The notes: a model not told the origin generated them from the letters alone. Shown: positions 20,762 through 30,342, numbered from the stretch's first letter. The stretch: 64,000 bases of DNA from Bacteroidota bacterium (GCA_016721305.1 JADKIH010000011.1:62001-126000), one strand, 5' to 3'. Translations and numbers: made by a program.

Positions 20762-22048
20762 ATGAATTTGAATTTCTTCTGGTTTCGTCGCGATTTGCGA
20801 CTCAATGACAATGCAGGCCTTTACCATGCCCTCCGTTCAGGGAATCCTGTGCAATGTGTCTTTATTTTCGATAAAGATATCCTCGAACGCTTGCCGAATA
20901 AGCAGGATCGTCGTGTGGTTTTCATTCATCGGGAATTGGAACGACTGAACGACGAGCTCACCAAACTCGGCTCTGCGCTCATTGTGCGGTACGGTACACC
21001 AAAAGAGGTATGGTCGAAGATGGCCGACGAATTTCCAATCGGACATGTGTTCACCAATCACGATTACGAACCATATGCTACGAAACGCGACAGTGAGTTA
21101 AAATCATTTTTCGAAAAAAAGAAAATCGGCTTCAGCACTTTCAAAGATCAGGTGATTTTTGAAAAGAGCGAAATCGTGAAAGACGACGGAACACCTTATG
21201 CTGTCTTCACTCCTTTCATGAAAGCCTGGAGGAAAAAGTATAAAGCCTTTTACTCGAAAGCATATCCGACCGAAAAATATTTCGGCAATTTTCAAAAGAC
21301 ATCACCGAAAAAAATGTTGCCGCTCGAAAAAACAGGCTTTCAATACATGGAAGTCGATTTTCCGCCGTGCACCCTCGATATCGATATCGTAACTCGTTAT
21401 GAAGAACAAAGAGACATCCCATCAGTCCGAGGCACATCGCGCCTGAGTCTCCACCTCCGTTTCGGCACCATCAGCATTCGCGAACTCATTCGCAAAGCCT
21501 GGGCGCATGAGAAATGGATTAACGAACTTATCTGGCGGGAATTTTACATGATGATTCTCTGGCATTTTCCTCACGTCGTCGATAAATCATACAAGCCACA
21601 ATACGATCGCTTAGTATGGCTCAATAACGAAGAGCTGTTCAATCGCTGGTGCGAAGGAAACACCGGTTACCCGATTGTTGATGCCGGAATGCGTGAGCTC
21701 AATGCAACCGGTTTCATGCATAATCGCGTGCGTATGATTACGGCGATGTTTCTTTCTAAATACTTGCTCATAGACTGGCGCTGGGGCGAAGCATACTTTG
21801 CAGAAAAACTGTTGGACTACGAGCTCGCAAGCAATAACGGCGGTTGGCAATGGAGCGCAAGCACCGGAGTAGATGCCGCTCCGTACTTCCGACTCTTCAA
21901 CATGGACGAACAAACAAAGCGCTTCGACCCGGATTTTCTCTATATCAAAAAATGGGTGCCGGAGTTTCAGGAGCTGACGTATGCGAAGCCTATCGTGGAC
22001 TACAAGTTTGCGCGAGAGCGGTGTCTCGCTTTCTATAAGGCAAGTTAA
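20762..22048 (+). CDS. phr: Deoxyribodipyrimidine photolyase (class I)
   Basis: A 428-residue, intact cryptochrome/photolyase-family flavoprotein that uses blue light to repair cyclobutane pyrimidine dimers. It has the N-terminal antenna domain (FFWFRRDLRLNDNAGLYHAL) and the FAD-binding domain with GTSRLSLHLRFGTISIRE, ELIWREFYMMILWHFP, TGYPIVDAGMREL, GFMHNRVRMITAMFLSK, DWRWGEAYFAEKLLDYELA and NNGGWQWSASTGVDAAPYFR. The Trp-rich and NNGGWQW elements match DNA-repair enzymes rather than plant-type cryptochromes. Length is slightly short of the ~470 of E. coli. Confidence 0.93.
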   Translation: MNLNFFWFRRDLRLNDNAGLYHALRSGNPVQCVFIFDKDILERLPNKQDRRVVFIHRELERLNDELTKLGSALIVRYGTPKEVWSKMADEFPIGHVFTNHDYEPYATKRDSELKSFFEKKKIGFSTFKDQVIFEKSEIVKDDGTPYAVFTPFMKAWRKKYKAFYSKAYPTEKYFGNFQKTSPKKMLPLEKTGFQYMEVDFPPCTLDIDIVTRYEEQRDIPSVRGTSRLSLHLRFGTISIRELIRKAWAHEKWINELIWREFYMMILWHFPHVVDKSYKPQYDRLVWLNNEELFNRWCEGNTGYPIVDAGMRELNATGFMHNRVRMITAMFLSKYLLIDWRWGEAYFAEKLLDYELASNNGGWQWSASTGVDAAPYFRLFNMDEQTKRFDPDFLYIKKWVPEFQELTYAKPIVDYKFARERCLAFYKAS

Positions 22049-22104
22049 AAAATCAAAAGCCAAAAGCATTTAACACCCTTTCGTGGTTTCCGTTGGATTT
22101 TTTT

Positions 22105-22180
22105 TTACCACAAGTTCACAAGGCCCACACAAGAAGACCACAAGGATTTCTGCGAAATTTCTGCGAATTCTGCGGGAAAT
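22105..22180. repeat. CACAAG and CTGCGAA short-unit arrays
   Basis: After the photolyase a TTTTTTTTACCACAAG half element of the CACGAG/CACAAG family is followed by three TTCTGCGAA-type units. It lies in the untranslated leader before the secreted protein at 22216. Confidence 0.75.
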
Positions 22181-22215
22181 ACATTATTTTTCACCGCACA
22201 AAAACCACCACGCAA

Positions 22216-23520
22216 ATGAAACTCACTAAACTCTTTCTCGCGCTAGCTCTGTTTACTTCAGTAGCAAACGCCCAGTACGCAACTCTTTGTCCGCTCGACC
22301 TTACCGGTTACAACGCACTCCCGATTCACATCAGCGCTCCGCAACATGATGTGATGTGGGCCGCAACGTATGGCTATAATAGCGGACAAATCAATTCCAA
22401 AACATTTATCAAAACAACAGATGCCGGAGCTACTTTCACCATCGGCACCATTCCTGAACCACAAGACCGCGGTACTTCATGCATCTTTGCACGTAATGCC
22501 GACACAGCGTGGGTTGGAATGCTCGACATCAACAACGGCGGATCTAATTCCATTTGGAAAACTACAGACGGCGGTGCGAACTGGCAGCAACAATCAACGA
22601 ATCAGTTCTCTAACAGCTCGTCAAATCTTACTACGATTGCCTTCTTCTCCGCCGATTCAGGAGTCGTTATAGGTTCTCCGATAAATGGAGCTCTTGAAAT
22701 TTACACGACAGCAGACGCAGGTGCTACATGGAGCCAAGTACCAAGCATGAATCTTCCTGCAAGCCCGACGAATGAAAGTGTCTACTTCAATTCCTATTCA
22801 ATCGTAGGTAACAATATATGGTTTGCTACCGGCCTTGGGCGAGTTTTTTACTCAAACGACAAAGGATATAATTGGAATGCTACAACAATAGGTGGAAACA
22901 CATACGGGCTTTCAATGACTGATGAAAACAACGGTGTCGTCTATACTAACTCTCATGATGTTTATTATACGACTAACGGAGGCCTCAGTTGGATTTCGCG
23001 TACTCTTGGAATAAATGTTTTTGCACTGGCTGCAATTCCCGGTGTGAGCGACTTCTTCATATTCCGTTCCGACATTGGCATTTTTGCAACGACGGATAAT
23101 TTTCTGACATACTTTTTAATCAGCGATGCCATGCCATATACAACGGATCCGATCCAGATGTATGATGCTTCCATCGGATGGTCGGATGCCGGAGAATTTT
23201 CTACCGACTCCATGATGATTAAAATTTCCGACGTCCTTGCTTCTACTATTTCTCCGGAAGCAAACCGGAATTCCATAAGCGTTTTCCCGAATCCGATCGC
23301 TCATGGTGCTGCAATGGTGAGCTTCGATTTAGATAAGGCATCGAAAGTTAGTTTATCGTTGCTCGATCTATCAGGCAAGGTAATTCGTGTAATGAATATA
23401 GAATTAAATGCCGGCAAGAATGCCGTGCGCCTTGATACGGATGGAGTGGCGAGTGGAGTTTATTTAATCGAGATGAGGAGTGAGGGAAGTTTGTCGCGCT
23501 CGAAGGTGGTGGTGAGATAG
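22216..23520 (+). CDS. Secreted BNR/photosystem-stability-like propeller protein with T9SS type A domain
   Basis: The ATG at 22216 gives a clean signal peptide (MKLTKLFLALALFTSVANAQ); the frame extends upstream to 22093 through repeat sequence. The 434-residue protein has repeated BNR/Ycf48-type blades (FIKTTDAGATFTIG, IWKTTDGGANWQQQ, IYTTADAGATWSQV, VYYTTNGGLSWISR) forming a propeller. It ends in a type A T9SS sorting domain (ISVFPNPIAHG, VSLSLLDLSGKVI, LDTDGVASGVYLIEM). Expected to be exported and surface-attached or released. Ligand unknown. Confidence 0.88.
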   Translation: MKLTKLFLALALFTSVANAQYATLCPLDLTGYNALPIHISAPQHDVMWAATYGYNSGQINSKTFIKTTDAGATFTIGTIPEPQDRGTSCIFARNADTAWVGMLDINNGGSNSIWKTTDGGANWQQQSTNQFSNSSSNLTTIAFFSADSGVVIGSPINGALEIYTTADAGATWSQVPSMNLPASPTNESVYFNSYSIVGNNIWFATGLGRVFYSNDKGYNWNATTIGGNTYGLSMTDENNGVVYTNSHDVYYTTNGGLSWISRTLGINVFALAAIPGVSDFFIFRSDIGIFATTDNFLTYFLISDAMPYTTDPIQMYDASIGWSDAGEFSTDSMMIKISDVLASTISPEANRNSISVFPNPIAHGAAMVSFDLDKASKVSLSLLDLSGKVIRVMNIELNAGKNAVRLDTDGVASGVYLIEMRSEGSLSRSKVVVR

Positions 23521-23581
23521 TTTTTTTGTTTCCCGCAGAAAACGCAGAAATTAAGCAGAAAACGCAGATATACTTAAGATA

Positions 23582-23619
23582 AAGCCGCCTTTTACGATGA
23601 TAAGAGGCGGCTTTTTTTT
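23582..23619 (+). terminator. Intrinsic terminator
   Basis: Stem AAGCCGCCTTTT / AAGAGGCGGCTT with a short loop, then a T8 run. It terminates the propeller gene 60 bases upstream; between them is a GCAGAAAA short-unit array (23533-23570). Confidence 0.9.
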
Positions 23620-23929
23620 CGCAACCCGTAACTCGCAACCCGCAACTCGCAACCCGTAACTCGTAACTCGTAACTCGTAACCCGTAACTCGTAACTCGCA
23701 ACCCGTAACTCGCAACTCGCAATTTCAAACCCGGTGATGAGCACAGTGTAAGTGTATGTGTAAGTGGAAGTTTAAAGTTTCGCTCCGCAACCCGTAACCC
23801 GCAACCCGCAACCCGTACTTTCGCACCCGGTGATCAGCACACCGGAAGTGTATGTGTAAGTGGAAGTTTAAAGTTTCGCCTCGCAACTCGCAACCCGTAA
23901 CCCGCAACCCGCAACCCGCAACTGTAAGA
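23620..23929. repeat. GTAACTC/GCAACCC heptamer array with two 55-bp internal repeats
   Basis: Tandem 7-bp units of CGCAACC/CGTAACT type form three blocks (23622-23724, 23788-23818, 23881-23925). Between the blocks are two near-identical ~55-base segments starting at about 23730 and 23827 (ACCCGGTGATGAGCAC then GTGTATGTGTAAGTGGAAG). With the terminator this fills the 484-base gap before the usher-like gene. No gene is supported here. Confidence 0.9.
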
Positions 23930-24004
23930 TTCCAACACTAATTCTACCCACGATTCCCCCAACCTCGAAGGAACACAGGCGTAAATAAAGGCACACACAT
24001 CACA

Positions 24005-26932
24005 ATGCGCCTAAGTCAATTTCGCCTCTTATTTATTACCTGCTTTCTCCTCTGTAGGAGTGCAGGGATAGCGCTTGCCGGAAACTTCGGCATTCAGGCG
24101 GCTTTTGTGCATACAAGTACCACGCAGCAGCCTACGGAAGTAGCCAGTAATACGCTTCGGGTAAAGAACTTTACAAATTCAACTGTAAGATTTAAGGTCA
24201 ATTTTTCGCTTCCGGGGGGATGGAGTTTCCTTGGAATTGCCGAAAAAAGCATCGAATTGGCTGCAGGCGACTCGGTTTTCATCCCTGCCCGCCTCATCAT
24301 GGACAAGAGCTCTAAGGGTGGAACGAGTTATATCGTTACAGCTTGGTTAGCATCGGATAAAGGCGTTCAATTTTCTTCACAAAACTGGTACGTAACGGTG
24401 CCGATTAAATCTTCCTGGACAGGACAACTTCCGACTAAGCAGATGTACTTCATAACCGGCGTCGATTCGTCGGGTTTTAGAATGCTTTTCAAAAATCAGG
24501 GTAATGCCGATGAACAACTTCGAATAACTATGGTTCCCGATCATCGTCTCGAAGTTCTTCGAAGTTCCGATGGAGGTGCGGCCTTGCTCACATTTACATT
24601 AAATCTTCCTGTCGGAACCGATACCGTTCTCACATTCCCGGTTGTAAAAAGATCAGATCGTAAAAACACGGGAAGAAAAGATGCCGACTTGCATGCCCCT
24701 CCCTCGAAGGAAAGCTACTCCATTCAAATTACTGCCAAATCACTTAATACCGCTGCCTCATGGAGCGGTACTATGCAGTTTATAAAGCTGGGTAATATCG
24801 CACACTTGAACGAGTTTGGTCACAGTGCGGCGCCTCTGGTTCTGGAAGCAAACATCTACGATGTGCTTTCGAACGGAACTTCTATGTCGCTCGATGCTTA
24901 CGGAAGCTTGAATATGCGCAACGAAGGTTTGCTGAACTACCGTTTCCAAACCGTTTTCGTTTCGAATTTCCTCGAACAAAATTCTTTCCTCGGTAATAAT
25001 CACTACGTCGGCTACTTCAACAATCGTATGTCGCTCGAAGTCGGTGAAATTAACGGATGGGGACGCAGCTTAATTTCCGGTCGTGGTATCAAAGGTTCGT
25101 ACACTATCGGCAGAAATACTGTCGGCGGAATTTACACACGTGGTCCGGGATTCTTCAAACCGCATTCTTCGGAAGGCATGGGCTTCTTCCATAACTACCG
25201 CACAAAAAGTCTGAGCTGGAGTAATTACTTATCGACTCAGTCGAATACGCAATTGCATTTGTTCAATACGCTCGTCAATACAGCTATCGTTTACCGTATC
25301 AATCCGCGTCATCAGATTTTGCTCGGCGGAGGTGTGAGTAATGAACAATTCAAATTCGGATCAACGAATACTGCGGCTCCGGGATACGGTTTCGACGCAA
25401 CGTATTCAGGTTCGTTCCGCAAAATCAACGTTTCAGGTTCGGTAGCGAACGGAACAGGAAATTACTCTCTTTCCAGAGGTGTATTCATGATTTCCGGATG
25501 AATAAATTACTCACTCACCGGACGTCGCGAGCTTTCATTTGCCACACAAAGCTTTACACAGAAACCTGAGTATTTTTCGAGCGGTGTTCTTATTAAAGGA
25601 AATTACATTCACTCTGATCGCTATGAATTACGCTACGGAATCCAGAATCAAGGTTCAAGCGTCGTTGTAAAACCTTCATATCAATTCGAAGAAAATCAGT
25701 CGCTCCGTGCCCGCACAGCCGGTATCGGAATGGAATACAATATGCGTAACTTAACAGGTGTTCGTATTTCAACTACGGGCTACGCAGGTTATGCTAACGC
25801 AATCGACTACGATTTACAAAGCTTCTTCATTGCCCGTATGGGTGTTTTTGCAAGATGGGAGAAAATGTTCTTCAGTCTTCGCTACTACTACGGACCAAAT
25901 CAGCTGACTGAACAGGTTCGCTTTATTCACGATAAAATTAACCCTCAATCGTTCCACGCCGTAGGTTCATACGACATGTGGATGCTTGACGGCAAAATGC
26001 TCTTAACGACAACCGGAAATGTTTTATATGAAAGCTATTTCAAGAAATTCAATTTCCGTATGCGTCCTGAATTGTACTACTACGCAAAATCAGGATTGCG
26101 CTTATCGCTCTATGCTTCTTATATGACTTCATCGCAGGGAGCAAATCCGTTGCTGGAAGAACGCACAGGACAACAAAACTTCGAGACAATTTCAAATGCC
26201 GAATTCAGTATGGGCTTTGGAGTACGCAAGCAATTGGGAATTCCGATTCCGGGAAAGAAGTTTATCACTGCACGTGTAGTTGTTTACAAAGATCTTAACG
26301 GAAATCACAAGATGGATAAGAATGAAGAAGGAGTAAGCGACATGCTTGTGAACATTAAAGCAAAAAGAATTTTAGACGAGACAGCTGATACGACAAGCAT
26401 GAATCGTACTCACGGCGAAGACTTCATTTCGAATGCAAGTGGAGAAATCGTTTACGAAAATATCCCTGCCGGCAACTACCATATTACTTGTACGGCTCTT
26501 GTTTCGCAGGGCGAATGGTTCGATTCGAATGGCGGTGAATATTTGCTCGACAAAAAACAAACTGTATATATCGCTTTAACGAAAGGTGTTCGTTTAACAG
26601 GAACGCTGATGGTTGAGCGAGATAAATACTCAGATCAGGAAGGCGTACTTGACTTATCACGCATTCGTATCACGGCAATTGATTCTACGGGAAAAACGTA
26701 CACATCATTGACCGATCGTAACGGAGCCTTCTTAATGTATGTACCGACCGGCATTTATACAATTACAATAAACGAATCTGCTCTGGGAAGCAACTTCCAA
26801 TTCTCGCAAAGCAGAGTAAATGTTGACCTCAGTTATTTCACGGAAAATTTCAGTCTCACATTTAACGCAGTGGAAAAAAAGCGAAAAATGAGCATTAAAA
26901 AGTTTAATGTGCAAGGAGAAGAGCAAAAATAG
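24005..26932 (+). CDS. Usher-like outer-membrane barrel protein, one internal stop
   Basis: Reading through a TGA at 25499-25501 in the same frame gives 975 residues. A signal peptide (LFITCFLLCRSAGIALAG) is followed by an Ig-like N-terminal domain with NTLRVKNFTNSTVRFKV. From ~260 to ~740 comes a long run of alternating beta strands rich in aromatic and Gly residues (NRMSLEVGEINGWGRSLISG, KGSYTIGRNTVGGIYTRGPG), typical of a large outer-membrane barrel. The C-terminus has an SdrD/Cna-B-like domain (VYKDLNGNHKMDKNEEGVSD) and a carboxypeptidase-regulatory-like domain. The TGA is probably a CGA misread or mutated, since protein-like sequence continues at once (INYSLTGRRELSF). Barrel plus C-terminal Ig-like domains, next to a PapD-like chaperone, suggests an usher. 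Homology to known ushers is inferred, not shown. Confidence 0.6.
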
Positions 26933-27010
26933 CATAACCCTAGAATGTAACCCGCGTAAATAAGTCAGAATAACACCAAAACCAACCAAAACCAACCAAC
27001 ACGCACAACC

Positions 27011-27826
27011 ATGAAGAGTAAGATTCAATTATTTCTTGCAGGGCTATTCTTAATCAGTCTGTCTGCCCTCGGACAAAGTGTGAGCATATCCCCTAGCCGA
27101 CTTTACTATAAGTCAGGTTTAGGAGAATATAAAACACAAGAGGTAAACGTTACAAATAGTTCAACAAGTAAGCAGGCCTTCACGATTACGTTCACAGATT
27201 TTGAACCATCGGGTGCACAGGGCAAATCGAAGTTCATGAAGAAAGGCGAAAGCGAGCATTCATGTTCTGAGTGGTTATCTGCTACACCATCGTTCTTTGA
27301 ACTTGAGCCCGGACAAACACAAAAAATCCAGGTATTGATTCAGGTTCCTGCGAGTCCGGAAGCTAATAAAGTAAAATGGGCAGCCATGCAGGTAAAATTG
27401 GCGAAAGAACGTAAGGGCGGAGAAGCCGGTGATAAAAATGCCATTGGTATGGGTATCACGGAAACCTTCCAGTTTATCGTTCACATTTTCCAGACACCGC
27501 CGACAGTCGTAAACAAGAGCGCGAATCTGGTAAGCTTTAAAGAAATTACTCAGCCGGGCGATAGTGTACGTACGCTCGCATTGAATGTAGAAAATAACGG
27601 CGAATCGATTTTGGATTGCGCTTCCTATTTAGAATATACGCAAACGCAAACCGGAGAAGAACAACGTCAGAAGCCATTTGCTTTTACGCTCCTGCCGGGT
27701 GCTTCACGAGAAGTGAAGTTTCAAATGCCTGCAACACTCAAAGGAAAGTACTCAGTTCTTGGAGTAGTTGACATCGGTTCCAGAGAAAATGTACTGGCAG
27801 CCGAATTGGAAGTAGACATGAAGTAA
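27011..27826 (+). CDS. PapD-like periplasmic chaperone
   Basis: A 271-residue exported protein (signal peptide KIQLFLAGLFLISLSALG). It reads like a pilus chaperone: SISPSRLYYKSGLGEYKTQE, VNVTNSSTSKQAFTI (first Ig strand pair), ATPSFFELEPGQTQKIQVLI (the classic PPxxF.LxPGQ.Q.IRI segment), VKWAAMQVKL and TETFQFIVHIFQTPP, then a second beta domain with LNVENNGESILDCASYLEYT and GKYSVLGVVDIGS. It follows the usher-like gene by 78 bases and precedes two secreted pilin-like genes. Role proposed: shuttling those subunits across the periplasm. Confidence 0.7.
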   Translation: MKSKIQLFLAGLFLISLSALGQSVSISPSRLYYKSGLGEYKTQEVNVTNSSTSKQAFTITFTDFEPSGAQGKSKFMKKGESEHSCSEWLSATPSFFELEPGQTQKIQVLIQVPASPEANKVKWAAMQVKLAKERKGGEAGDKNAIGMGITETFQFIVHIFQTPPTVVNKSANLVSFKEITQPGDSVRTLALNVENNGESILDCASYLEYTQTQTGEEQRQKPFAFTLLPGASREVKFQMPATLKGKYSVLGVVDIGSRENVLAAELEVDMK

Positions 27827-28112
27827 TTCGTGCCGACTAAAAAACGCAAGTAAGATTACCCCCGGAAACGAAGGTTTTCGGCACTGAACAAAGATTATTA
27901 TCGGTTTCCTTGTACCACCACGCATGCTATTAGGCTCAGGAAACCTCTTAATATGAATCCTTTCGAATGACTGACACTCATTTAAGGCTTCTATCACCTC
28001 AAAATTCACAACTGTAAGATGATGCACAGTTTTGAAGACCACGACACACCATAGTCATCATCTTTGTATAAACATTTATAAAACAACTAGTTTAAAACAC
28101 CACAACCCCCCA
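27827..28112 (+). other. Long leader before the pilin-like pair
   Basis: This 286-base gap holds no gene. It lacks a clear terminator after the chaperone gene, and ends in a purine-poor leader (AACACCACAACCCCCCA) before the first pilin-like ATG. It could hold a separate promoter that boosts subunit expression, but no exact TAnnTTTG box is present. Confidence 0.35.
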
Positions 28113-28826
28113 ATGAAGAAGAACATCTTAAAAAAAGCATTACTGTTCACCGCTATGGCCGGTATCTTTACAGTAAACACGTCGAAAGCTCAGCTTTCTG
28201 ACCAAGAGTATGTTGCAGTTACTATGGACCTTCAAGGTATCCTCGAACTCAATATGACAACTGAACCTCAGGTTGACTTCGTGTTCAACACGATCCAGAA
28301 GTATCAGGTAGGTATCACTAAATATAACGCTACGCGTTTGGAAGTTGAATCTACTGTGCCTTGGGATTTGTATGCACAACCAAGTACTGAGTTCTGGACA
28401 CAACAGATTGCTTATGGTGCCGGTACTAACGGACAAGGTACTATTCCATCTGAAGTTTTAGAAATGCAAGCTATTCAACCAAACTCTGTTGCTGCTTTAC
28501 TTACATTCAACAGCTTCGTAGGTTTGTCTAGTAACGCAGGTGCGAACACTGCATCATTGACTCCATCAGTGGATACTCAATTCCTTGCCGGTGAATTCGC
28601 TCAAGGTGTTGCAAGCAGCTACGCTCCTTCAACATCAACTTCTAGTCCTTTGACTAACAAATTCCTCATTCACTACCGTATTAAACCGGGTGTACCGGCA
28701 AACTTCCCAGATCTGACAACTCAGTATCCGGCTCTTGCTGCTACAACTTTCACAGCTGTGACTCCATATGCACAACCAGGTTACTACGATCTTGAAGTAG
28801 TTTATACTTTAACTGAGGATCTCTAG
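28113..28826 (+). CDS. Pilin-like secreted protein 1
   Basis: The ATG at 28113 gives a signal peptide (KKALLFTAMAGIFTVNTSKAQ), so 237 residues; the mature N-terminus has alternating hydrophobic residues (YVAVTMDLQGILELNM), as a donor strand would. A core block VDFVFNTIQKYQVGITKYNA and VPWDLYAQ recurs in the next gene (VDFTFDTFEKLRTGI, RWDLYMGA). Both end in the same kind of terminal strand, here PGYYDLEVVYTLTEDL. Paralogy, small size, strong terminator and the chaperone next door suggest an abundant surface subunit. No named family recognised. Confidence 0.6.
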   Translation: MKKNILKKALLFTAMAGIFTVNTSKAQLSDQEYVAVTMDLQGILELNMTTEPQVDFVFNTIQKYQVGITKYNATRLEVESTVPWDLYAQPSTEFWTQQIAYGAGTNGQGTIPSEVLEMQAIQPNSVAALLTFNSFVGLSSNAGANTASLTPSVDTQFLAGEFAQGVASSYAPSTSTSSPLTNKFLIHYRIKPGVPANFPDLTTQYPALAATTFTAVTPYAQPGYYDLEVVYTLTEDL

Positions 28827-28851
28827 TAGATATAGTTCCTTTGGAACGGAA

Positions 28852-28882
28852 AAGAGCTGCCTTCGGGTGGCTCTTTTTTTTT
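28852..28882 (+). terminator. Strong intrinsic terminator with TTCG tetraloop
   Basis: A 10-bp stem AAGAGCTGCC / GGTGGCTCTT closed by TTCG, followed by eight T. It lies 26 bases after the first pilin-like gene, fitting a highly expressed monocistronic unit. Confidence 0.92.
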
Positions 28883-28884
28883 AA

Positions 28885-29068
28885 TTAGCTAATGTGCTGA
28901 TTTGTTGATTAGCTGATTTGATGATTAGCTGATTTGATGATTAGCTGATTAGCTAATGTTGCCGCCGTTCTACTTACATGACACAAATGAAACTACCCAT
29001 GCCCACCCTTGAAAACAAAGCCACACCGCCCCATCAGCTAATCACCTAATCATCAAATTAGCTAATCA
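28885..29068. repeat. GATTAGCT octamer arrays, inverted pair
   Basis: Left arm 28885-28958 alternates GATTAGCT and GATTTGAT units; right arm 29032-29068 is the reverse complement (ATCAGCTAATCACCTAATCA). The ~73-base loop has no gene. It separates the two pilin-like genes. Confidence 0.88.
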
Positions 29069-29116
29069 TTTTCGCAACCTTTCCCCACCAAAGCAGTAAA
29101 CCCACGATAACACACC

Positions 29117-29722
29117 ATGTTCATCAACCAAAAATATACAAAAAACGGGTTTCGCTCGCTTGTGGCGGGATTGGCTATGGCATTGTCATTTCAGAATGCA
29201 AATGCTCAATCGTCTGTAGCTATTCAATTGGCTAGTGCTACGAATGTGGATTTTACGTTCGATACTTTTGAAAAATTAAGAACAGGAATTTTTATTGCCA
29301 ACGCTATCACGTTTAATATTGAAGCAACAGGAACGCGCTGGGATTTATATATGGGTGCCGTTACAACAACTCCGGGATTGTGGGATAATGTCCAACTGTA
29401 CGGAACAAGCGGAACTGCTCCTACCGTCGACATGATCAAACTTCGTGTGCATAATCTTAGCAGCACTCCTTTAATTTCCGGATTCGTTCCGCTGCAAGAT
29501 ATCGCTACATCTACACTCGACATCATCGGAAATCATAATGCGACTGATGTCGATATCAATTGCTCAGATATAAATCCGGCCGGTACCAATACCGCCGGCA
29601 GTTATACCACCGACCCACAATGCTACCAATTCCGCGTCGACTTACGAATCGTTCCCGGAACGGCGTATACGCCCGGGCTTTATACTTTGCAGATTGAGTT
29701 TGTGATTGCGCCAGACCTTTAG
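29117..29722 (+). CDS. Pilin-like secreted protein 2
   Basis: A 201-residue paralogue of the protein at 28113. The N-terminus has a signal peptide (SLVAGLAMALSFQNANAQ), then SSVAIQLASATNVDFTFDTF, alternating hydrophobics like a donor strand. RWDLYMGA matches VPWDLYAQ in the first copy, and the end PGLYTLQIEFVIAPDL matches PGYYDLEVVYTLTEDL. Two Cys (DINCSD, DPQCYQF) could form a disulphide absent from copy 1. It may be a second or tip subunit of the same fibre. The stop at 29720-29722 is followed at once by a GGGTTAC array. Confidence 0.6.
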   Translation: MFINQKYTKNGFRSLVAGLAMALSFQNANAQSSVAIQLASATNVDFTFDTFEKLRTGIFIANAITFNIEATGTRWDLYMGAVTTTPGLWDNVQLYGTSGTAPTVDMIKLRVHNLSSTPLISGFVPLQDIATSTLDIIGNHNATDVDINCSDINPAGTNTAGSYTTDPQCYQFRVDLRIVPGTAYTPGLYTLQIEFVIAPDL

Positions 29723-29816
29723 CGGGTTACGAGTTACGAGTTACGAGTTACGAGTTGCGGGTTACGGGTTACGGGTTACGGGTTACGGGTTACGGGTTAC
29801 GGGTTACGGGTTACGA
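29722..29816. repeat. GGGTTAC heptamer array, left arm
   Basis: About thirteen tandem units of CGGGTTA/CGAGTTA begin with the last base of the stop codon of the pilin-like gene. The reverse complement lies at 30321-30372, so the pair brackets the four-helix-bundle gene. Confidence 0.93.
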
Positions 29817-29943
29817 AGGCTTCTTACATGCTACTAGACACTTCTTCATCCTATTTGCTACGGTGTTTGTAGATCATTTTCCCTCATATATTGGTTGTTA
29901 AGCGAATTGCATCGGAGTAATTTTGAACCGAAATTATTTCGCA

Positions 29944-30342
29944 ATGGAAGACTTCGTTAAAAAATTACAAATGCACCAAATGGCGATGGAGCTTTGGAAA
30001 GAGTTCTGGATAGATAGCGACATCTTGCTTAGAGATATCAGAGGCAAGGAAATTGCAAAACAATTAACTCGATCGATCGGATCAATATCAGCCAATATCG
30101 AAGAAGGCTACGGCCGTGGCTTTGGGCGCGATTATTTATTATTCTTAAAATTTTCCAGAGGCTCAGCAAGAGAAAGCAAAGGGTGGTATGAAAAATCATC
30201 CGCATTCTTCAAACCGGAAGATCTTAATAGCAGGATAAATAAATTGGATTCAATTATCGGCCAACTCACAAAAACCATAAAGTACCTCGAAGAACAAAAT
30301 CCCAAAAAACAAACGGGAACCCTCGCAACCCGTAACCCGTAA
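29944..30342 (+). CDS. Four-helix-bundle protein (23S rRNA intervening-sequence family)
   Basis: Start at the ATG 29944 gives 132 residues. Helix-rich throughout, with family features KEIAKQLTRSIGSISANIEEG, GRGFGRDYLLFLKFSRGSARESKGW and LDSIIGQLTKTIKYLEEQ. This family (TIGR02436-like, related to the DGR accessory protein Avd) occurs inside rRNA intervening sequences and scattered in genomes; its role is unknown, perhaps nucleic-acid binding. The last residues (TLATRNP) and the stop are encoded by the right repeat array. The gene sits alone between inverted arrays. Confidence 0.85.
   Translation: MEDFVKKLQMHQMAMELWKEFWIDSDILLRDIRGKEIAKQLTRSIGSISANIEEGYGRGFGRDYLLFLKFSRGSARESKGWYEKSSAFFKPEDLNSRINKLDSIIGQLTKTIKYLEEQNPKKQTGTLATRNP

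Noticed and set aside
23348..23907. Small minus-strand proteins made of LRVTSY/LRVAS repeats
   Set aside because: They are translations of the heptamer array and lack start context or any family.
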